Origin: a virus
Virus record (IMG/VR): IMGVR_UViG_3300025687_004874
Span: 1 to 35,686 of that record
Reading direction: 5' to 3' (one strand)
Length of the DNA: 35,686 nt
Shown here: positions 10,801 to 19,800 of the stretch, one piece after another
Position numbering within the stretch: the stretch's first letter is position 1
Layout: each line of letters opens with the position of its first letter
Notes under the pieces: model-generated
Database searches by the model: none
Seen by the model: only the letters and a program-made list of their open reading frames with translations
Told to the model about the DNA's origin: nothing
Position numbers and translations under genes: made by a program

Positions 10801-13800
10801 TTACCAACTGCTGGTTTTGTTAACGCAGACGATGTTGATATTACACTGTTTGATTTGTCTGATCTAACAGCAATTAACGATCAATTGGATGAAGTTAGAG
10901 ACGGGACACATATTTGGGTAGCACGTTCGAATGTGTATGACTGGAATGTGTATCGTTGTGATAGCATATCACCGGATGTTACCACAGCGATTGATAATTT
11001 AAATGGCACGCTGTCACTTATCTTTAACGAGCCTACAGATTTATCTGTAAACGATATTATTATCGTAAAAGGATTCAGCACAAGTGTTAACGGTGCACAT
11101 CGTGTTAGAAAGATCAATGATGCTACATCAGTAATCATTGACGGCACTATTGCCGGCAATGAATCAACATTGACCGGACTTGGGATTGCGTTCAAACTAG
11201 TAACTGCTAGATTAGATCAAGCCAGTGATGCTGCTGATAGCGAATTTAACACACGTTTATTTGAAGGTGATAAGATTTGGGTAAACAGCGATGTCGACGG
11301 CAAATGGAAAGTATACGAAAAGCGTATTCCATTCTCGTTGAGTCAAAGCCAAGTTGCTCCGGGTGCAGCATCAGATATTGGTTTTGGATCTAGCGCAGTT
11401 CAAGGATTAAATGGCACAGGGTGTATTGTAGGTGCACCAGGATATCTAAGCGGTAATGGAGGATTGTTCTGTTATAATAAAGATAATAACGAATATGCGT
11501 TTAACCGTGTAGTAGCAGATGTTAAAAATATTGAAGGATTAGGAAACTCTGTTTCAATGTCGTCCAATTGGGCAGTAGCAGGTGCTAAAGAAACAGAAAA
11601 TAGCGAAGGTGCTGCTGTTGTAATTTTTAGAAACCCCTCGCTGAACTTGTTCCAAGAACACCAAGTTCTTATTCTACCTGATGCTGACAGAGATGCAGCC
11701 GGAGCAGAATTTGGGTATGATGTTACAGTCAGTGAAGACGAACGTTGGATTTATGTATCTGCTGCCGGAATTGCTAAAGTATATGCTTTTAATCGTGTTG
11801 ATTATCAAGAACAAACAGCAAGATTTATAACAGACGGCAATACTGCTACATACAATCTTGATGAGTATATAGAAGTTGACAATAAAACACAGATTACAGT
11901 TACAGTAGACGGCGAAGCGTTAACCGATAGCGAATTTAATTTAGTATCAAACGTACTATCTATCAACGATGTTCCTAATGCTGGTGTAACTATTGAAGTT
12001 GCAAGAAAGAGTGCAGTTGGCGCAGTTGGTGACGGAAGTACAACAACATTTACAGAAGTTACTCAGCTTTACACAGCCGTTGACGAAGAAGCAGTTCAAG
12101 TATATGTAAACGGTGTACTACAACGCCCTTACTATGATTATAGTTTTAACATTGATAGTACCGTTGCGATTGATTTTGCAGTAGCACCAGCAGAAGATGC
12201 TGCTATTATCTTTAGAGCTGAGAGTTATTATAGATATGTAGATACAATCGCTGGTTCTACTAGCGAAGGATTTGGCAAGAGTATTGCTACAACCAGCGAT
12301 GGCCAACAGTTGATTGTTGGCGCTCCAGAGGCAACAAACGGAAGTTTAGCGAATTCCGGTAAATCCTATGTATATGAAAGAACAGTTGAACGTTTCATTG
12401 TTACTAACAGTACAACAAAAACCTATGCACCTTATAGAACAATAGCGAATACAAACTCAGTACACATTAATAATGTACATCAGCTAAACAGTATCGAAAA
12501 CGTTGGTACACAGACATATACCATTAACGAAACCACAAACAAAGTAACGTTTTCATCCGGAGTCTCTTTACGTGTAGGCGATAAGATTGACATTGACATT
12601 AATACATTCCAGCTTGTACAAACACTTACACTTGACGATAACAATCAAGGTGCACATTTTGGCAAAGCACAGAGGATTTGTAGAACAGACTGTTCCCTAT
12701 ATGTTAGCGCACCACAAGATAATTGGGTATTACCCGAAGCAGGATCAGTAACACGTTTCTTAAACCGTAGTCGTGTTTATGGAACAATAACCGGCACAGA
12801 ATCAAACCCAACTGTCGCAGTTGGCAATTCAATTCGTATTGATAACCAAGATGTGTTCTTTACAAATACGTCTGTTGCACAAGCAGCACAAGATATTAAC
12901 GATGCTATTATTCCAAACGTACAGGCCAGCGTAAACAGCAACAATCAAATTGTAATCAGTGTTATTAATACTAATGAAGCTCCAATCTTAAGTAAGGTTA
13001 CTGTTATGCCAGGAATAGGAACAGCATTTGCTGACCTAGGACTGGAACCTTTTGAAAATGTACAAGTTATTACAAGTCCTGCGCCAAACGAATATGACCA
13101 TTTTGGTAGCAGCATACATGTTGAATACTCGTCTACAAACTTGGTTGTTGGTGCTGACCGCGCAATAGCACGTATTCCAACTACATTTAACAAGAATCTA
13201 ACAGAAACCGTATTTGATTCTGATACAACTAGATTTGTTGATGTAGTGGAGGAGAGCGGTGCTGTTTATACATTTGACCTGTTACCAAGTTCTAGTTTTG
13301 GAACTCCGGGTAAGTTTGTGTTTGGCCAACAGATATATGACGGCCAGATTAGTGAACTAGATCGGTTTGGCACTGCGGTAAACTTTACTGATAACTTATT
13401 GATAGTTACAAGTCCAGGATATGACACCGCAGTTGAAAATATCGGCAGATTGGTTGTATTTGAAAATCCAACTAGAGATCAAGCATGGCAATTGATACAA
13501 AGCCAACCTACTGTTGTTGATAGTAGATTAACAAATTATCTATACATTTACAGCAAAGATGCGGAACTAGTAAATGTATATTTGGATTTTATCGATCCTA
13601 TTAATGGCAAATTATTAGGACCAATTAAACAAAATCTTGATTACATTGGTGCTGTTAATCCGGCTGTATATAATGCAGGCAGTGCAGGATCGGGAATTTA
13701 TTGGGCCAAGGATCATGTAGGCAAACTATGGTGGGATACCGCACAGGTTCGTTATCTCAACTATAATCAAGAAGATATTGCATATAGTTCAAAAAATTGG

Positions 13801-16800
13801 GGACAACTATTCCCGGGTAGTTCAGTTGATGTGTATGAATGGGTTGAAAGCGCAGTGCCGCCAAATCAGTATACAGGACCAGGAACAGTCCGTAGTACTA
13901 CAGAATTTTCAGCAGTTAGTGGTCTTGACGCAACAAGAACAGTAACCGCACGCTATTACTTCTGGGTTAAGAATAGAACATCAACAAATAGAGCTGCTAA
14001 CAAAACTCTAAGCGCACGTGCTATTGCTGGTTATATTGAGAATCCGCAAGCATCTGGAATTCCATATGCAGCACTTATTCGCAAGAATGTTGTTGCTCTG
14101 TACAACACAGATGAATATATCGCTGACAATTACGATAGCGTACTACACATTGAGTACAATCGCACATTAACAGATAATAACGTTTTTGTTGAATACGATT
14201 TGATTCGCGAAAATTACGCTAATGACTTCTTGCCAGATTTATTGTATCGTAAATTGCAAGATAGCCTATGCGGTGTTGATACCATTGGTAACAAAGTACC
14301 AGACTTTAATCTAAGTCCAACAGACAAATATGGGGTTGAATTCCGTCCTCGCAAGAGCTTATTCCAAGACAAGTTTGCAGCACTTAAAACATATATCGAT
14401 AAAGCAAATTTAATTATTAAAGATTATCCGTTTACAGAGTTAAGAACATTTAACTTGTTAATAGCACAAGAACCAACGCCTAATTCGTCATCGGGCGAAT
14501 GGGATGCAACAGTTGCAGATATGACAGAACTAGGGTATCAAAACCTGGCTGTTGCTGGTGTAGGATATCGTTATCTTGTTGAAGTCGACGATACAAACAA
14601 CGGTTTATGGACAATCTACGAAGTTAACAATTCTCTTGGATTAGATTTAGTTAGAGTACAGAGCTATGACACTAATCGATATTGGGATTATGCTAACTGG
14701 TATCTAACTGGTTATAATGATTTAACAAAACCATCAAGAATTGTTAACACCTACAGTGAATTATTAACAATTTTCCCAAGCGAAGGAACTGTTATTAAGG
14801 TTGATACTAACGGCAACGGTAAATGGGAATTGTATGCTTATCTAAGTAATGTGTGGCAGCGTGTTGGATTACAAGACGGCACTGTGCAGTTTAAAAAATC
14901 TTTATACGATTACACCATTGACCGTTACGGTTTTGACAGCGAAGTTTTTGATACACAATATTTTGACCAAGAACCAACACTAGAGCTAAGACAAATTATT
15001 CGTTCAATTAACGAAGAATTTTTAATTGGTGATTTTTTAATCTATCGCAATCAATTACTAATCAGCATGTTTAACTATATTCTTGCTGAACAAGGACGTG
15101 TTGATTGGTTAAACAAGACCTCGTTGATTGATGTTAATCACAAGGTTAGAAACCTAGAAGAATACGCAATATATCGCAAAGATAACCAAGATTTTGTATT
15201 AGACTATATTAATGAGTCTAAACCATACCACGTTAAGATTAAAGAATTCCTGCTGCGCTACGAGGGTATTGACACCATTGACGGTATGGTTATGGATTTT
15301 GATGTCCCGGCAGCATACGACAGCACATATAGCAAATTTGTAAGTCCTGTGCTCGACGACGATATTGCAATACTAGAAACAGATGTAAGCAATAGAAAGA
15401 CCAACGACGCAGTATGGGATACAATTCCGTGGAATCAATGGTATGATAATAGACTACTAATTATCGACGAGATTGTGATCACTACCGGTGGTTCAGGATA
15501 TACTGTTGTTCCACAAGTTGAGATTACTGGAGATGCAACTACACCAGCAACCGCAACAGCTACAATCAATGAGTCTGGAGAGGTTAGTGCAATTACTATT
15601 GTAACACGCGGTAGCGGTTATAGATCAACGCCTGTTGTTACAATTAGCGGAGGTAACGGAACCGGTGCGGTCGCTGCTGTGTACATGAAGCAGGATCTGG
15701 TTAGAAATCTAAACACCACAATCAAGTACGACAGATACGAATATAGTTCGCAGATTGTTAACTGGGAACCAAACACTGTATACGATGAAAATCAATTGGT
15801 TCGATTCAATGATCGAGTATACAAAGCCGTTAATGCAGATGGTTCTACTGCAAGCGATAGTTCATTTGATCCAGCAGAATACCAAATTGTTGCCGCAGAT
15901 ACCTTATCAGGTATTGATCGTACTACGGGTTTTTATGTAGCGGATGTTAACGAACCAGGTCTAGATCTAGCATTGTTAATTGACGGGTTAGATTATCCCG
16001 GTGTGCAACTACAGGGACCTAGATTTGATGCTAATACTGGATTTGATATCGGTAACTTTGACATCAACGTGTTTGATAACTTGGATTATGGTCCAGAAGG
16101 GTTACCAACATACTCAGAAGCCATTCTTGATAACGAAATCTTTACATCGTTTACGGGATCGTATGTTGGTGTTGATTTAAGTGGTATTGAAGCAGTACAA
16201 GCACTAGCCGCTGCAACAGTTAACACCAGCACAACAGAAATTAGCGAAATTACGGTTACGGAACTAGGCAAAGGATACTCTGCAGATGTACCGCCATCAG
16301 TTACAATCAGTGCACCGAGAGATAATATCACTGCTACTGCACTAGCAACAATTGATTTTGCTACACTAACTGTAGACGATATCGCAGTTACCGGTAGTGG
16401 GTTTGGATATATATCAACACCAAGTGTAAGCATTGTTGCACAACCAGATACTCCGGGCGAAACTGCAACTGGGTTCTCATTAATTTCCAGCGGTAGCGTT
16501 ACTGGTGTTACATTATCAAATAACGGTAGTGGATATCTAAGTCCTCCAGCTGTAACATTTGACGATCCGCCGAGCGTAGCCGCTGCTAGAGCAACTGCAA
16601 CAGCGAATGCATTAAGCAGCACCGGGGGAGTTACAGCAACTACAATTACAAACGGCGGAAACAGTTACGTAAGTGCTCCAGCAGTAACAGTTACAGATCC
16701 TCCGGCGAGCGTTACTGCAATAGCAACAGCATCAATTGCGGGCTATGAATTAGACACAGTCACACTAGATCTAGCCGGTAATTATTATAGCGTTGCTCCA

Positions 16801-19800
16801 AGTGTAACAGTAGCAGCACCAACTGCAATTGCTGCGCAAGCAACAGCTACAGCAACAATTGGCGGTGATCAAGTACAAAGTATCAGTGTTGACCAACCGG
16901 GTTATATGTATCAAACTGTACCAAATGTTACAATCACTCCAGCAGCTCCAACAGCAGGCAATAACGCAGCAGCAACAGTTGCACTAGACACAACTACTGT
17001 AGGTTTTGATGGTGTTGATGGTGATGGTGATGGTTTTGATGCCGTAGCATTTGACACAGAAGGTGGCATTGGCACATTTACTATTCTTGTCGACGGCGAT
17101 GGATATACATCTGCTCCTGTAGTTACTATCAGTGCACCTGACATCAGTGGTGGTACTCAAGCAACTGCATCTGCTACTGTAAGCGGTGAATCTGCGCCAT
17201 TATATGCAGGCCAAGGTCGTGTGGTATCTATTACAGTTACTGAACCGGGTTCAGGATACTCTACTGCGCCAACAGTGAGTATTGCTGCACCAGATTCAAC
17301 TATTAATCACGGTACCGGCGCAACAGCAACAGCAACACTAGATGATACAGCAGTTATTAGTATTACTGTTAGTAATGGCGGTAGTTATTATGATATTGCG
17401 CCAACTATTTCTATTGATCCACCAACTACAGTTACTACTGCTACAATAGATGCTATCGTAAGCGGAGGAGTTGTCACAGGATTTACCATTACCGACAACG
17501 GTTGGGGTTACTTAGAAACTCCAAGCATTACTATTGCTGCTCCAAACGTTACTCCAGTAACAGCAGCATTTACAGCAAACTTAACCGGCGATGCTGTAAC
17601 AAGTTTAACAATTGACACAGCAGGTGCAGGTTACTTAACGGCACCAACACTTACAATCGCAGCAGATCCAAGTGTAGCAAATGACATTGCTACTGGTACT
17701 GCGGTAATGACAGACGGCAATGTGCTTAGTGTAACTATCGATAACCCAGGAGCAAACTATACGTCTGCACCAGTAGTAACATTCAGTGCGTCAACTGGCA
17801 CAGCTAGTCACGGAACTGGCGCGACTGCTACTGCGGTAGTAGTCAATGAGCAAGTAGTTGGAATTAACATTACCAATGCCGGTACTGGATATGACCTAGC
17901 ACCAGATGTTGTTATTCAAGCACCGGCTCGTACAACCAGACGTGCAACAGGTACGCCGGTTGTTGTTGGTGGATCAGTTACTGATATTATTATTACTGAT
18001 CCAGGGTTTGGATATTTGCGCACACCAACTGTAACAATTGGTAATCCAAGCGATATTGACCCAGACGCCGACATTGTTGGTGGTGAATTTATTGATGTAT
18101 ACAATTCACACGCACCAGAAGAACTTGTGCCTGGCGCAATTTTTGACACACTAGATCTAAAAGTCTACACACGTTCAGGATATGATTACTCGGGCAATGG
18201 TCATGGGTTTGAAGTTAAAAGCCGTGCTTATGTGAATCCAGGTGCGGGCAACACAGTTTCCTGGGATGGATTAATTAAAAATCCAGCAGAAATTGTAGTA
18301 TGCAATCTAGACACTGGCGCACGCTTATACGAGAACATAAACTACGCTGTTGATTGGGCTGACAAAACCATACAGCTTAACAGCGGATTAGCTACACTAG
18401 ATAGAGTTAAATTATTTGTATACGGTGTAGGTGGTGGAAATCAACTATTCCGTAATTCTTACAGTGGAGCAGACTTTGCTAACACCTTGACGGTACCGGT
18501 TGCATATACTGACATTGATGATATGCTAATTCTAGTTAACGGAGAAGAAATTTCAAGCTATAGCTATGCTGAAGGTGCATTCATTAGCGATACTGTGATT
18601 ACATTTAACAATAACTATACCAGCAACGATTATATCAGTCTTGTTGTATTTGGCTCTAATCCAAGCGAAGATGGATCTACCATAACTGATCTATCTTACA
18701 GCTATCCAGAAACAGAACTGTTTACTTGCGATGGATCAACTACCGCATTTACTCTAACAGTGAGCACAGCCGGTAAAAATGCTGAAAACTTGATTGTTGA
18801 ACACAACGGACTACGTTTACAACCGGCTACTGCAAGAAGACACATTGGAGATGGTTCAAGTATAACAACTTACGAATTACCACTTGGTGACGAAACCGGT
18901 ATTGATATGACTGAAGTTACTGCATCAGATGTTGTAGTTTATGTTAATCAAATCAAACAAACAGATTCAGTTAATTATCAATTGGATCCAGTTGACGACA
19001 GTAGTAACCGTACTATTACCTTCTTAACAGAGGTACCTGGACCATATGACACTGTAGACATCTATGTTACTAAAACAACGGGTCCTGTATTAGAAGGAAT
19101 TCAGCAACCACCATATGCTAGATACACAGTATCAGGAAATACTCTAACTGTAGTTGATGGTTTTGGTTTATCACTGAATGCTGGCGATACAATTGCAGTT
19201 ACAGCTTGGCGAGATGTTAGAGAACAGGATGTATTCACACAAATCTTCAAAGGACCAACAGTAATATCAGAACCAACAAGAGAATTGTTTGATGCATACG
19301 GTTTTGATACAGATTTATTTGATAGAACTACATTTGCTGGCAGTAGCGTGAACTTGTTCAGTTTAGATCGCGCTGTTACTAACAGTGATCGTATGTGGGT
19401 AACACTAAACGGACGCAGATTATCTCCAGCTGAAGAATACGATACTTTTGTTGTAAATAATGCCGGCACCCAGTTATTAATTTCAGGCGGCGTAATTAGC
19501 GATACTGACATAGTAGCAGTTACATCATTTACAAATAGCATTGTTCCAGAATCAATGGGATTCCGTATTTTCAAGGATATGCGTGATAACGTTGCTGTGT
19601 ATAGAAACAATACCAGCAGTCAGACATTCCTAACTCGCACCCTAAAATGGACAGACGATGTTATCTATGTTAACGATGCCAGTAAACTGGGTACACCGAA
19701 TTTAAACGCAGCAATTTTTGGTATTTTAGAAATTAATGGCGAACGCATCACATATCGTGATGTTGATTTGGTCAACAACACGGTTAGTGGATTACGCAGA

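Noticed and set aside
16086-16622. 178-codon open frame on the minus strand
   Set aside because: It lies wholly inside the Gly-Tyr repeat region of the giant gene, is Val/Ala/Ser-rich as expected from the complement of the repeats, and has no homology signal that I can see.
17011-17040. Asp-Gly tract as an EF-hand calcium site
   Set aside because: The D-G-D-G-D-G run lacks the acidic residue at loop position 12 and flanking helices; it looks like a short trinucleotide-type expansion in a linker.
16249-18060. About 120-bp periodicity that might suggest a CRISPR or tandem DNA repeat
   Set aside because: The units are diverged at DNA level and conserved at protein level within one open frame; there are no identical direct repeats with unique spacers.
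19101-19610. 169-codon open frame on the minus strand
   Set aside because: It is fully antisense to the conserved C-terminal part of the giant structural gene, with no own signals.
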